64,000 bases of DNA from Hyperoodon ampullatus (lineage: Eukaryota; Chordata; Mammalia; Artiodactyla; Ziphiidae): positions 202,121,654 to 202,185,653 of the forward strand of contig OX457056.1 of NCBI GenBank assembly GCA_949752795.1, in the 5' to 3' direction. Positions 12,056-23,705 of the stretch are shown piece after piece (position 1 is the first letter of the stretch; every line of letters starts with the position of its first letter). A model generated the notes under the pieces. That model was not told the origin of the DNA. It did not search any database and was given only the letters and a program-made list of their open reading frames with translations. The position numbers and the translations under genes are program-made.

Positions 12056-12366
12056 TTTTTTTTTTTTTTTTGGCTGTGTTGGGTCTTCGTTGCTGTGCAC
12101 AGGCTTTCTCCAGTTGCGGTGAGCAGGGGCTACTCCTCGTTGCGGGTTTCTCATTGCCGTGACTTCTCTTGTTGCAGAGCACGGGCTCTAGGCACGCAGG
12201 CTTCAGTAGTTGTGGCACGTGGGCTCAGTAGTTGTGGCTTGCGGGCTCTAGAGCTCAGGCTCAGTAGTTGTGGCGCAGCATGTGGGATCTTCCTGGGCCA
12301 GGGCTCAAACCCGTGTCCCCTGCATTGGCAGGCAGATTCTTAACCACTGCACCACCAGCAAAGCCC
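12056..12366 (-). mobile_element. CHR-type SINE, long subfamily, minus orientation
   Basis: A poly-T run starts the element and the SINE head, reverse complemented, ends it (CCACCAGCAAAGCCC). Flanks AAAAGGGCC and AGAAGGGCC are likely target-site duplications. Confidence 0.9.
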
Positions 12367-14230
12367 AGAAGGGCCATTTTTAAGTGAAAGGAATAAAGCC
12401 ATTTAGGAAAGGATGTTAAGGTACTGATTAGATTCCTAGATCCTCACAGAGGATACCTACATTTCTGTATTAGAGGGTAAGTGTGGCAATGGAAAAACAT
12501 AGCTCCAGAGCAGTCTACTACAGTTCAGAGACTACAGAGAAATAGTTGGCTCTCACAGGCAGCTGATAAAAGAAATATACAAATAGTTAAAGATTCCCTC
12601 TACAAACTGGCAGGAGGAAGAAAGGTTAGAAACCACAGGCCAGTCCCATGGCACAGAGTGAGCCTTAAGAAGAAAGAAGACTCTGCCAGACACCATGCTC
12701 TCTGGTGGGGACTAAGCCCCTTGCACAAGGTACATCCCAGCAGCCTGTCCTACATCACATAGGGGTCCTAGAGCTACCAGGTCCCAAGCAAAGCATACGG
12801 ACAGATGATTCATCCCCATTTATAGAGACACCATCTCCCACTGCCAAGCCTGTCTGAGCAAACTGGGCTGTGTTTCTTCCCCAGACTCCTTAATACAAGT
12901 GTCATGGGAATGTGGAAAAGTTCTGCAAAGATGGACCATTAAATGCAGCTTGGACTTTGTGGTAACTAGTTTCTGCACATGAGGATTTTACAAGTGTGTG
13001 CAAATATTATATGGAACATGTGTAGAGTGTGTACAGATGCCTGCACTCTCTTTCATTATGCACATTCCTCTTCAACATCCCCTTGCACGAGTTTGTGGCA
13101 CACTCAAGTGGGCAGCAAACAGAGGGGTTTGGAATTCGTGTGTTTAGAGCCATCTGGTAAACAGCCATTGGCCCAGGACAAGAAACCAGGTTCATGCCAG
13201 GTGAACAGTGGAGAATCACGGGGCAGGCTGGTAACCATTTTGTGTATTTATTTACCAAATTGCTTGAAACCAGCCCAAATAGAGGTCAGGAACAAAACCT
13301 TGTTAGAGAAATAAATTCTTCTTTCTGGTAATAAAAGGCAAAAGTGAGAAGCAGAGGGTAAAGCCTTTTGTCATACAAATCCATCTTTCTACCCTGTAGT
13401 TGCTTTACCATCATCACCACCACATAATTTGCAGTAACCCGTGTCAGTGAAAGCAGCAGAAATTGTATACAAGCAAGAGAAAAGGTCATCAGATGAAGAA
13501 GCCTGCCTGAACCTATCAGCACAGGTCCAGGTCCGCTGGAATGTGGAATCATGATGTTCCCTATCCATTCCAACCAATCAACAAAGAGCACTTTTTTGGT
13601 GGGGAGTCAAATAATAACTATGAAATAATTCAGCATCAATGAAGCATAAAATTTGTGGCATTAGCAGTGCCAAAGCCATTATCTAAATTTCCTGCCATTT
13701 TTTTCCAAGCTCTACCTCCTGTAACATACATATCCAAACCTTCAGATCCTATTTTGCTTTTTAATAAAAGTAGGGGAGAGGGCTACAGGAAGCCAAGAGT
13801 GAAGATGTAACTCTCTAGAGTAGAAAATTTTAAAAAAAAATTGTAAAACAAGATGAGTTGAAATATTGGCTTCATTTATTTCTTTTGATGAGGTGCATTA
13901 ACAGAGGTTACCTCTGAGTGGTAGGATTATAGGTAAGTTTTATTTTCTTCTTTAAGCTCTTCTATGTTTTCAAATTTCTACAATAAACATTTATTATTTT
14001 TATAATCATAAAAATATGGGATCTGTTAAAATAAATTACATTTTTTATAATCTTTTTTTAAATGTGAAAAATAGTTGTCCCTCCGATGCCCCTTTTGTGG
14101 TATTTAAAGGATCACCAGTGCCCCATCACCCAAGACAGGCACATTTATACTCCAGCTAGGACTAGATTTTTCTTTTCCCAGCATTCTTTAATGTCCCAGG
14201 TAGCTTTGAAAGAGTCAAGAGGCTACTTAC
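12367..14230 (-). other. Intron 2, remainder
   Basis: Mostly unique. The last part (about 13850-14000) resembles the 3' end of an old L1 (TACCTCTGAGTGGTAGGATT ... CTACAATAAACATTTATT). No exon was found. Confidence 0.5.
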
Positions 14231-14326
14231 CTGCATTTCCACTTCAGCAGAATCCCCTCTCGGCAGCGCCCCAACCTCCAGTTCTGAGATATCTTCACCC
14301 GTTCCTTCACTGGTACACTGGCCATC
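14231..14326 (-). CDS. FBXW4: FBXW4 exon 2: linker after the F-box
   Basis: The exon supplies the last base of codon 83, residues 84-114 (starting MASVPVKERVKISQNW, ending LLKWKC) and two bases of Ser115. The acceptor is ...GGACACAG and the donor is GTAAGT. This segment links the F-box to the WD40 domain and contains the conserved NWRLGRCREG stretch. Length is 96 bp and phase agrees with exons 1 and 3. Relative to the human protein as I remember it, there are conservative differences (Val to Ile, Arg to Lys, Thr to Ala). The open frame printed on this strand in another phase is a shadow; the correct frame is fixed by the splice junctions. Confidence 0.95.
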
Positions 14327-14574
14327 CTGTGTCCAGACAGAGCAGATAATCCAATCACTACAACTCATTGCCAACCAGAGAAAATTCCCTGGACTTTTTT
14401 ACAAGTCAGGACTCAGAACATCCAGAAAATATGTGAATATAAGTGAACGGGTTAGGAGACAAGTAAGAAATAACTCTTCTCCCTCCACACTAGGATAATC
14501 AAGAAAGCCAAGGAGAACAGCCTGTCCTTTAGAGTGTCCATAGTGATACCAAAGCTATCTAACAGAGAAGGGAT

Positions 14575-14873
14575 GAGAAAGAGTACTGGGACCACTGGTT
14601 AACCATGTGGAAAAAAATCCCTACCTCACACCATACAGAAAAATTAATTCAAAATAGATCACAGATTTAAACATAAAATCTAAAACTATAAAGCTGTTAG
14701 AAGAAAAAATATAAAAATATCTCTGTGGCTCAGGAAGTAGACAACAGTTTCTTAAGACACAGAAAGCAATAACATAAAAGAAAAATCCAATAAATTCGAT
14801 TTTATCAAAATTAAAATTTTCTGCTCATCAAAATGAATACACAAGCCCAAAAGTATGAAGAAATCCTCCCTGT

Positions 14874-14922
<49 letters not shown>

Positions 14923-15551
14923 AATAAGGAACTCTCTTACATTCTTGTGAGAGATGAAAATGGTACAGCCATTTTGGGAAAAGGTCTGGCAGTTAATTAT
15001 AAATCCAAACATATACCTATTCTATGACCTAGCAATTACCCAAGAGAAATGAAAGCATATGTCCACAAAAGGCTTACTCAAGACTATTCATAGGAACTTT
15101 AGTCATAATAGTCAAAAGTTGTAAACAGCCCAGGCATCCATCCAAAGGAGCATGGATAAACACACTTCGGTGCATATTCATACAATGGAATACTACTCAT
15201 CAATAAAAAGGAAAGAATTATTGATACACACAATGATGTGGGTGAATCTCAGAAACATTCTGAATGAAAGAAACACAAAACAGTTCATATTGTATGATTC
15301 CATTTATGTGAAGTTTGATTAGAAGAATAACTAATGAATGGTGAAAAAATCAGAACAGTATTGACCACCAGGGTGGAGATGGGAATTGACTGGGAAAGAA
15401 TATGTAGAAGCTTTCTGGGGTAACACTTTATATCTAAATCTTGAAGGAATTTGGGTCATGCAAGTGTGTATGCATTTGTCAAAAACGTATCAAATGATAA
15501 ACTTAAAATTTGACCATTTCATTGTATATAAATTTTTCTTAAAAAAAAAAG
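14575..15551 (+). mobile_element. Old L1 fragment (ORF2 end and 3' UTR) with internal (TG)n
   Basis: Decayed L1 order is clear: TAAAACTATAAAGCTGTTAG, ATGGTACAGCCATTTTGGG, CAATGGAATACTACTC, then a 3' UTR and A tail at 15541-15550. A (TG)n microsatellite at about 14876-14920 interrupts it. Reading frames are destroyed. Confidence 0.78.
14876..14920 (+). repeat. (TG)n microsatellite
   Basis: About 22 uninterrupted TG units inside the old L1. Confidence 0.97.
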
Positions 15552-15775
15552 AACCATAAACCAATATACTCTAGTCAATGTTATGCATGCATGCAAAACT
15601 GTTTAGAGGTGAAGTGTATTGATATCTGCAACTCACTTTAAATGCATGATAAGGCAAACATAGTAAAATGTTCACTGTAGAATCTAGGTGGTGGGTGTAT
15701 GAGTGTTCATTATACAATTCATTCAACTTTCCTATATGTTTTAAATTTTTCATTCAAAAAATGTTGAAGGAGAAG
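15552..15775 (+). mobile_element. Second old L1 3' UTR fragment
   Basis: It contains GAAGTGTATTGATATCTGCA, then TAGAATCTAGGTGGTGGGTG, and ends near CATTCAAAAAATGTTG, which resembles ancient L1M 3' ends. Confidence 0.55.
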
Positions 15776-16784
15776 TGTCAGTAGTACTTTCTGGGTGAAG
15801 GAAGTTGGAGCAGTAAGAGATGAGGGAGCTCAGCAGCAACAAGAATGGCATAGTTTTGGGGTGGGTTGGAGTGGTAGCGGGTAGGGAAAAGAGCTCAAGT
15901 CCCTTGTGAAAGTGCACATTTGGACGGAATTCTGAAACTGTGGGCAAGAATTTGAACATTCTATTTCAGGCCCCCATATCTCCCCTGTGTCTCCTTGGCT
16001 TGCTCCACTGGACAATACAAGGTACACTGCTTGGGACACAGAGTAAGTAATAACTTGTCATGTCTACCGAGAAAAGGAGAGAAACAAACATTTCTTCCAG
16101 TATCTACTATATCTTCACATTTACTACCCTTTACTAAAAGACAGCAAGCAAGTCCTGCTTTCAAGATTGTAAAAGATACAAAGTAAAATTTCAAAGTAAG
16201 GAAAGAAATCACTACTTAATTAGTGCTGTTGGGTTTGTATTACATGTCCCAGCTTTATTAGAAAGAAGGGAGGGAAGAAAAATATGCATGCCTAGAAAGA
16301 ACACTAGAAGATTTCCAGACTCTAAAATAGTTAACTGTGGATAGCCAACTTTGGGTGTTTTAACTTTCTTCTTTGTGTTTTAATGTATTTCCCAATTTTT
16401 CTACAATGTAATATTTTGGTAAAGATAAAAATACTCATCAAAATAATAATAATGCTTTTGATAAAACTGGATATCACTAGAGCAAAAAATTTTCATTTCA
16501 TATCACAATAGATATAATAAATTCCCCCAAAATAAAAGAGTACATTTAAAAGTTTTTTTAACTAAAAGGATTTAAAGTATTTAAATTTTAAATACTGCAT
16601 AGAAGAAAAAAAGAGATTAAAAAAGAGATTAAAAAGAAAGCAACAGAGCAGGGGAAAATTAACAATTAATGTTATGGGTTTTATCCCTAAAGTTTTATCC
16701 CTAAAACTTTTAGGGGACTGATAAAAATCTATCAGGATAACACTCTGTTATCCATATCGAATAGCAGATAAGAACAGTCACATA

Positions 16785-17107
16785 GGGGCTTCCCTGGTGG
16801 CGCAGTGGTTAAGAATCCACCTGCCAATGCCGGGGACACGGGTTTGAGCCCTGGTCCGGGAAGATCCCACAAACCGTGGAGCAACTAAGCCCGTGCACCA
16901 CAACTACTGAGACTGCGCTCTAGAGCCCGCAAGCCACAACTACTGAAGCCTGCATGCCTAGAGCCTGTGCTCCGCCACAAGAGAAGCCACTGCAATGAGA
17001 AGCCCGGGCACCACAACGAAGAGCCGCAACTAGAGAAAGCCCGCAAGCAGCAACAAAGACCCAACTCAGCCAAAAATAAATAAATAAATTTATTTTTTTA
17101 AAAAAAA
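16785..17107 (+). mobile_element. CHR-type SINE, long subfamily
   Basis: Full-length copy in intron 1. Target-site duplication AAGAACAGTCACA at 16770-16782 and 17108-17120. Tail (AAAT)n. Confidence 0.93.
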
Positions 17108-17129
17108 AAGAACAGTCACACAGAGTTCC

Positions 17130-17700
17130 CATGATAAACACTGGGGAAACATCCCAAAACAATAATAGTTTACAAACATGCACATTAAAACAATTAATAT
17201 AAAGTATCACCTCACATCTATTAAGTGGAAGAACCACATACTAGCTTTGGTTTGATAAAAGGATTTGGGTTTGTTTATATACTGCTGGTAACACTCTGGT
17301 ATAGCCTTTCAGAAAGGCATTCTGTCAAGAAAAGAAGTTAAATGATAGCTTCTGACTCAGCATTCCTAACACTATATCACAAAGAAATAATTCAAAAGAA
17401 AAATATTTTTTACAAAGATATTTATAGTTGCAGCTGTATATTAGAGCTAAAATCTAGAAATAGCCCAAATGTCTGTCTGTGGGGGAGAACGGTATATTAA
17501 CACAATGGAACATATTGCTATTAGAAACGACAAATGTAAGCACTGCAAAACATTTTGGAAATTACTGTAACAAGTAGTGGTAATTTTAAAACAAAGTCAA
17601 ATTTATAAAGGTAAAGGTGAGGCGATACTACATAAAATTATGTCTCCATAAGTAGCTCAGAAGAGGTAAACAGATGCAGTTTAGGAAGTATTTTTTTAAA
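17130..17700 (+). mobile_element. Ancient L1 fragment
   Basis: Very decayed L1 3'-region order: AAGTATCACCTCACATCTAT, TGCTGGTAACACTCTGG, AGAAATAGCCCAAATGTC, TAACACAATGGAACATATTG. Confidence 0.6.
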
Positions 17701-17784
17701 TATGTATCATATAACTGCTGATACTTTGGTCTTTTCATTTACCTTTAACCTTTTAATTTACTTTCATTTAAATAATAAATTAAA

Positions 17785-17945
17785 TGAAGTTGTGAGAAAA
17801 GCACAGAATGCAGACATAGGAAACTCGGATCTGGGCCCCAGTTCTGCCTCTTACTAATGATACAACCCTGGTTACCTAGCTTTTCTAATTGTCCATATCC
17901 GCACCTATGAAATAAGGATAGTATTTCACACAATTATGGTGTTTT
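17785..17945 (+). repeat. MIR SINE remnant
   Basis: GAAAAGCACAGAATGCAGAC, CAGTTCTGCCTCTTACTAA and CACCTATGAAATAAGGATAG follow MIR order. Confidence 0.6.
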
Positions 17946-18896
17946 AAAATGACAACTAAAACAAAATACAGGATAAGTTATAAATCACTTGAAAAAGGTT
18001 AATTATTTTTACATAAATATAAATATAGTAGTAGTTTATATTGATGAATAGTGACATCACTAAAGCTAATCTAATAATCATTTCTTTTTCTTCAAACTAA
18101 TTTAATTATAACTCTTAGAAATTGTTCTTCTAATGTCAAACATTAGCCCTCTTTCAGGCTGAGTGATTAGGATTTGGGTACACACATGTTAAAGCTAAAA
18201 TATATTATTGAATTCTTCCACTGGGTGAATGTGGTCCCCAGTTTCACATTTCTAGAGAGCGACCTACACTACTAGATGGTTAGAAAACCGAGGACCATAA
18301 AAGACAGTCAACAGGATGGACCAAAAGAATTGAACTCTTAGTGAAAAAGATTAGACCCACTATCAAATCTTATCTACAAGTCCCTCCCAGATATAAAAGA
18401 GGAGATTGTTCATAGTTAACCTCTCCTCTTGAGTTAGGTCTAAGTTAGTAGGTGGAGGTGAAACCAAAAATTGAATATTCTGGATCATAGCAGGAAGGAA
18501 ACAAGGGAGAAAGAATCAATATATTTCCTGAATTGGGATAAGGACAATACTTCTCTCATCTCCCTGGTCACTTAACTGCCATTTGGTGACACTTTACTAA
18601 GGGTCAAAGCACTGCCCTGAGGGCCTGATCACAGAAGCAAGAAACGTTCAAAGTTGAACTTTAGATGCTGCTACCAAGCAGCAGGTGCAGGCATCCTCTC
18701 CCTCAACCAACACCATAATCAAAATACTTGGCTCTGGTCTTTCAAATCAAATTTCAACTTTTTAGAAACATTCCATTTGGCTTTCACTTGAGAAACAGTT
18801 ACACTTTGTTAAAAGCAGCTTAACAACTCAGCTTTTTTTTTTAATCCCTTTTGTTTGTTCAGTTCTTTCTGATGGTTAGTTTCCCTAGCTGGTGGT

Positions 18897-19076
18897 CAAA
18901 TCATATCTATATTCTTATTGGCTTCAACACTTGAAAAATCAGAAGGAATAAAAAAAACCCTCTCTCTGAAGACAGGTATCCCTCCCTCCCTGTAGGGACC
19001 TAGTCCCTACAACCTAGTCAAAGGGAGTTGGTAGAACAAGTCCAAAGTGCCTGAGAAGACAGGAGCAGGTGCCCCT
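18897..19076 (+). repeat. 180-bp direct duplication, copy 1
   Basis: Starts CAAATCATATCT and ends GGAGCAGGTGCCCCT. It is highly similar to 19983-20166; differences are a few substitutions, one shorter (CCCT)n run and a small indel near the TAGGGACCTA segment. It does not look like a known transposon. Confidence 0.93.
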
Positions 19077-19982
19077 GGGAATCCAATAAAGACTCTTGCT
19101 CCCATCCTTGAAATGCTCTCAGCTTAGCTGTTTCTTCAACAGTTACTGGTATAAAGTGGGGGTGCTTCCCCCCAAAATGATTAGTGCCCTGTAAATAAAC
19201 CTCTGGCACAGCTATTAATGCATGGAGGAATCTCTAACCTGGCCTGTGGGCCTGGTGGAACTTCCATTTTCCCAGCCCTCTTTCTCTTGCCTCAGGCTCA
19301 TTTTTCCACTTGGCCCCCCTCCCTCTCAGCTTTCCGGCACTTAGTCACCATTATAGTTTGACTGCATTCCTGGGTGCATGACCTATTTTAAACAAAAACA
19401 ACACAACATGCACCCACGGTAAGCTATCAGGCCCCTTAAAATCTTGGCAACAGTGAGTCCAGAGGGACAGAAATTAATCTAGGAAGTTATCTAGAGTCCC
19501 CTTTCATTTCACCTCTCCTCACTCACACCCCAAACCAAAAGCAAATAAATAAACCGAATTTGAAGAAAAATGGCTGGGGGATGAAGGAGGGGAAGTGTAA
19601 GTATATTAGAGAGATATTTACCTGCACAGTCTCTGAGATCAGAAACCTCCTGGATAACAAATCAATTTCCCTCTTTGCCCCATCTTGAAGTTTGATTCCC
19701 CTTGATGCCGCCAATGCTGCCTACCTGTGTGACTGACATGATTTCCATAAGCATAACTTCCTGCTGCCTATTCAGTAAAGGAGGGTATCTATCCACAAGT
19801 GTAGAACAAGGCCATCTCAAGGGGAAGTGGGCTAAGGACAGGAGACAGGCCTATGCAAAATGATACTTGGGGGCTTGGAGTTTTAACTCAACACTGTCTC
19901 GATTTCTTTGATCTTCTTGCTCACCAGAAAGCAGATTTCCCCCCGTATTGGCTATGCCCATCAGCTCTGCTACCAATACTAC

Positions 19983-20166
19983 CAAATCATATCTGTATTC
20001 TTATTGGCTTCAACACTTGAAAAATCAGAAGGAATTAAAAAACTCCTCTCTCTGAAGACAGGTATCCCTCCCTCCCTCCCTCCCTGTAGGGGCCTATCAC
20101 AACCTAGTCAAAGGGAGTCGGCAGAACAAGTCCAAAGTGCCTGAGAAGACAGGAGCAGGAGCCCCT
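19983..20166 (+). repeat. 180-bp direct duplication, copy 2
   Basis: Same orientation as copy 1, about 1.09 kb away. Similarity starts at CAAATCATATCT and stops abruptly after GCCCCT. The (CCCT)n run is two units longer. Confidence 0.93.
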
Positions 20167-21928
20167 AATGTATGTGTAAGTATTTAAACAGCCCAAGACA
20201 AGAAGTTTCTAACTCTTCATTTATACACGTGTTAGACTAAATCCTCCAATGGCCTCAGGAGCAGAGGTCTATAATTAAGGTTCAAAATAAATCAGTGAAA
20301 AATCATATATTGTGTTAAACTGCCTATCCTTCTGGCCAGGGAATAGGGAACAGCCTCAACACCCAAGGAGAAGTGAGATTACAGGGAACAGCCCATCATG
20401 AGGACAGGACCAAAGGCAAGGAGAGCATGAAGCAGACCCACATCTCCCTTGAAAGGCCTCCAATGTCAGCTCCCTTTACTCAATTCAACCTCACCTCCCA
20501 TGGCTCCACACTCCGCAACTGAACTCCAACGAAGCCATCTCTCTTTTACATTCATTCCTATCCCCATACCTTCTCCTATATTGCCAGAACCAGCCTACCT
20601 TTATCCCTGACAAATGCATGCTTCCCCCTTTGGGCACTAGTCAAATTCACCCAGTTTTCTTCAAAACCCAGTTTAAGCCTCTACTTCCCTGACTCCTCCA
20701 AACACTCTTCTCTCACATGAACCCTTAGACTGAACCTACCATAAACTGAGGTACTGTTAGCTTTTCACAGCTGTATGTCTTGTTTGTCCAATACAGTCAT
20801 AAATTCCACAGGATTGAGTCTTAAAACTCTTAGTACTTCTAAAAGTGTATCTCAACCAGTATGCTGCAGAGCAGTGGTATACCAGGAACCCTGAATAAGT
20901 GTGCCATAAAATTTTTAATGATTTATAGACTTTATTTTCATTCAACCAAAGATCCACATTTTGAAGAAGATATCTGTCAGACAAACCACGGAGCCACAAT
21001 ATGGCTCATGACAGAATTTGCTGAGAAAAAGAGAAAGATTGTGTGTTCAGAGGAACATATATAAACTTTACCTCAAAAGTTATAAGAGAACAAGGTCAGG
21101 GCAGTAAACAGTTCTACTCAAACAGTAACATACCAAAGAGTGAACAAGTAAATGGACAGGTTTTCCAACTTTCTGAAACCTGCTTTTTTTAAAAAAAAGA
21201 CATTCATCTTTTAATCCTTTAATGTACTATCAAAAGTTCTAACATCATACAAAAATATGTCTTAGACACAAAGGTAAGAACTGTGGTCCTAGCATAATAG
21301 GTATTCTGATAGATACTGCTTAGGTATCTATCAGAAATACAGTTCCCCCTTTGGCAAGTCACACTTTCAACAATATCTATAGATTTTCAGGAGCCTAGAC
21401 ACAGTACCTTCAAGCTCCAAAGGTCCTTCCTAAAAATGTACAGTATACCACATCTTCAGAAATTCAACCAAGCCCTCCAAATTCTTATGCTAGAGAGGCT
21501 CAAGGGAAGGAATCTGAACAGATGAAGTATCTTAATGTGGCACCCACATGTCAAAGCTGTCCAAAGCAGTTTCTGACGCACTGGGCATAACCCTTATTCT
21601 TTATGTGACTTTAGGATTTAGGGCCGTGTTCACATTCATTTCCTCCTGCTATTGGTCAAGTTCTATATTTGCAGGGCACTTGCCCAGTGTATGTATTCTG
21701 CAAGAGGTTGAGATATTAAGCAGGAGAAAAAAGAATTTTATGGTCAAAACATTTTGGACAATACTGAAACAAAATTAAACAGGTCTCTCTAGCACAGGAC
21801 TTCTCTGAGCCTTTAATTTACCAATGGGCACTGTGAATCCCCAAGAGAAGGGATGTGGAACACAGCATTTCCCACACTCATTTAATCACAGAATCAGTTT
21901 TTCAAGAATCCCACAATACAGCTTTCAG
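20167..21928 (-). other. Intron 1, after the duplication
   Basis: No repeat or exon was recognised. Slightly C/T-rich between 20450 and 20720. Confidence 0.45.
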
Positions 21929-21942
21929 AAAGGCTGATGTAG

Positions 21943-22134
21943 GGGCTTCCCTGGTGGCGCAGTGGTTGAGAGTCTGCCTGCCAATGCAGGGGACACAGGT
22001 TCGTGCCCCAGTCCGGGAAGATCCCACATGCCGCGGAGCGGCTGGGCCCGTGAGCCATGGCCGCTGAGCCTGCACGTCCGGAGCCTGTGCTCCGCAATGG
22101 GAGAGACCACAACAGTGAGAGGCTTGCGTATCGC

Positions 22135-22159
<25 letters not shown>
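21943..22159 (+). mobile_element. CHR-type SINE, short cetacean subfamily, young
   Basis: Perfect 14-bp target-site duplication AAAGGCTGATGTAG at 21929-21942 and 22160-22173, with a long, nearly pure A tail. Both features point to a recent insertion. Confidence 0.95.
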
Positions 22160-22165
<6 letters not shown>

Positions 22166-22173
22166 TGATGTAG

Positions 22174-23257
22174 CACTTTCTGAGAATAAACAACAGCAAG
22201 AAAGATGCCACTGTTTTTTGTGAACAGGCCATCTTCTGAGTCATGAATCAGGCACTACCACAGACTCAGAAGTGGATTTTGTTCTCATACCTTCAAAATG
22301 ACTTTTCCCTGGGCTCTCCATCTGAAATATGAGGAATAATTATACTGCTCTGCTTCTCAGGGTTGTTTTTTATTGTTTTTAATCTTGCAACTGTGTTTCA
22401 TATTAATCACCAAAGCAGGTTCTCAGCCCAAGTGGCCAGGCTTCAGAAATCCCTGGTGCCCTTCCAGCCTGGATGAAGAGATGGAGAGAACATGAACCAG
22501 ATGCCACCCAGAAAGTTTTTACTCGTTTCTCCAGAAATCTCCAGTTTCTAGGCCATTATGATAAAGTCAAACCACAGCAAAGATAAGGGATGAATGAGAG
22601 GTTCCCCTTTAGTAACTCACTTCTGGAGGGAGGCCCCTTTTAATCACACACACCACCTGTATCTGAATCTTGACTCACCTTTTCAGTGTGGAATTTCTAA
22701 AGGAAATTCTAAGAAACATAGGAGATCAAAGCTGGATCTACAGGGAAGAAAGAAAAAGAAGTACTGGAAGAGGACTATTTCCCTTTCTCCACAGAGAAAG
22801 AACCAATTACAGAGCTAGTGAGCAGGGGAAATATCATTCCTTTCAGTGAAACAGCTTTCCAGGAAAAGTATCTCAACATATTTACTATAAAACAATTTAA
22901 TTTCCCTGTCCCATCACCTGCCACCCCATCCCCATCCCCCCCCAAAAGCCCACAGGTTGTGGATTTCCTCTCATTCTTGGCAGAGTTACCAGAAGAAATA
23001 TAATACCCCCTTCGGACTGCTCCCAACAGCTGCTGGAACAAGAAGGGGAGCTGGAGGTAACCTTCCAAAGCTGCCTCTAAAAATGACCATTCCCCCTGCC
23101 AAACCATGTAGCCAGTGAACATAAGACAGCTCTTTTTCTACTTCCTTAAAGGGGAGACCCCAAAAGCAACAGTGTCCCCTAGACCAAAATACTTGCCTCC
23201 AGCCTTTCTGTTCTCCTTAACTTGACTCTAAGCTGAAACTTCTAAAACCTATTTCTT
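22174..23257 (-). other. Intron 1 segment without recognised features
   Basis: No repeat or exon was recognised. A C-rich run lies near 22930-22945. Confidence 0.5.
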
Positions 23258-23275
23258 CCCTAACATGCACTTCTT

Positions 23276-23687
23276 TTTTTTTTTAATATTTATTTATTTT
23301 ATTTATTTATTTTGGCTGTATTGGACCTTAGCTGCAGCATGCGGACTTTTTTTTTTTTTTTTTTTTGGCTGCGTTGGGTCTTCACTGCTGCGCGCAGGCT
23401 TTCTCTAGTTGCAGCGAGCAGGGACTACTCTTTGTTGCGGTGCTTGGGCTTCTCATTTCAGTGGCTCCTCTTGTTGCGGAGCACCGGCTTTAGGCACGAG
23501 GGCTTCAGTAGTTATGGCACGCAGGCTCAGTAGTTGTGGCTTGTGGGCTCTAGAGCACAGGCTCAGTAGTTGTGGCGCACGGGCTTAGCTGCTCCGCGGC
23601 ATGTGCGATCTTCCCAGACCAGGGCTCGGACCCGTGTTCCCTGCATTGGCAGGCGGATTCGTAACCACTGGGCCACCAGGGAAGTTC
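23276..23687 (-). mobile_element. CHR-type SINE, long subfamily, minus, with a doubled 3' end
   Basis: Perfect target-site duplication CCCTAACATGCACTTCTT at 23258-23275 and 23688-23705. On the tail side there are two T-rich runs separated by a partial second copy of the SINE 3' end (TTGGCTGTATTGGACC ... CATGCGGAC). Confidence 0.92.
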
Positions 23688-23705
23688 CCCTAACATGCAC
23701 TTCTT

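Larger units (their letters stand above)
17946..21928 (-). other. Intron 1 segment, otherwise unique
   Basis: Apart from the 180-bp duplication, no repeat was recognised. The 19200-19480 part, between the two copies, is repeat-free and motif-rich and may be conserved. No exon signal was found. Confidence 0.5.

Noticed and set aside
11792..12154. 120-codon minus-strand frame
   Set aside because: It runs through a SINE and its A tail; no protein-like signal.
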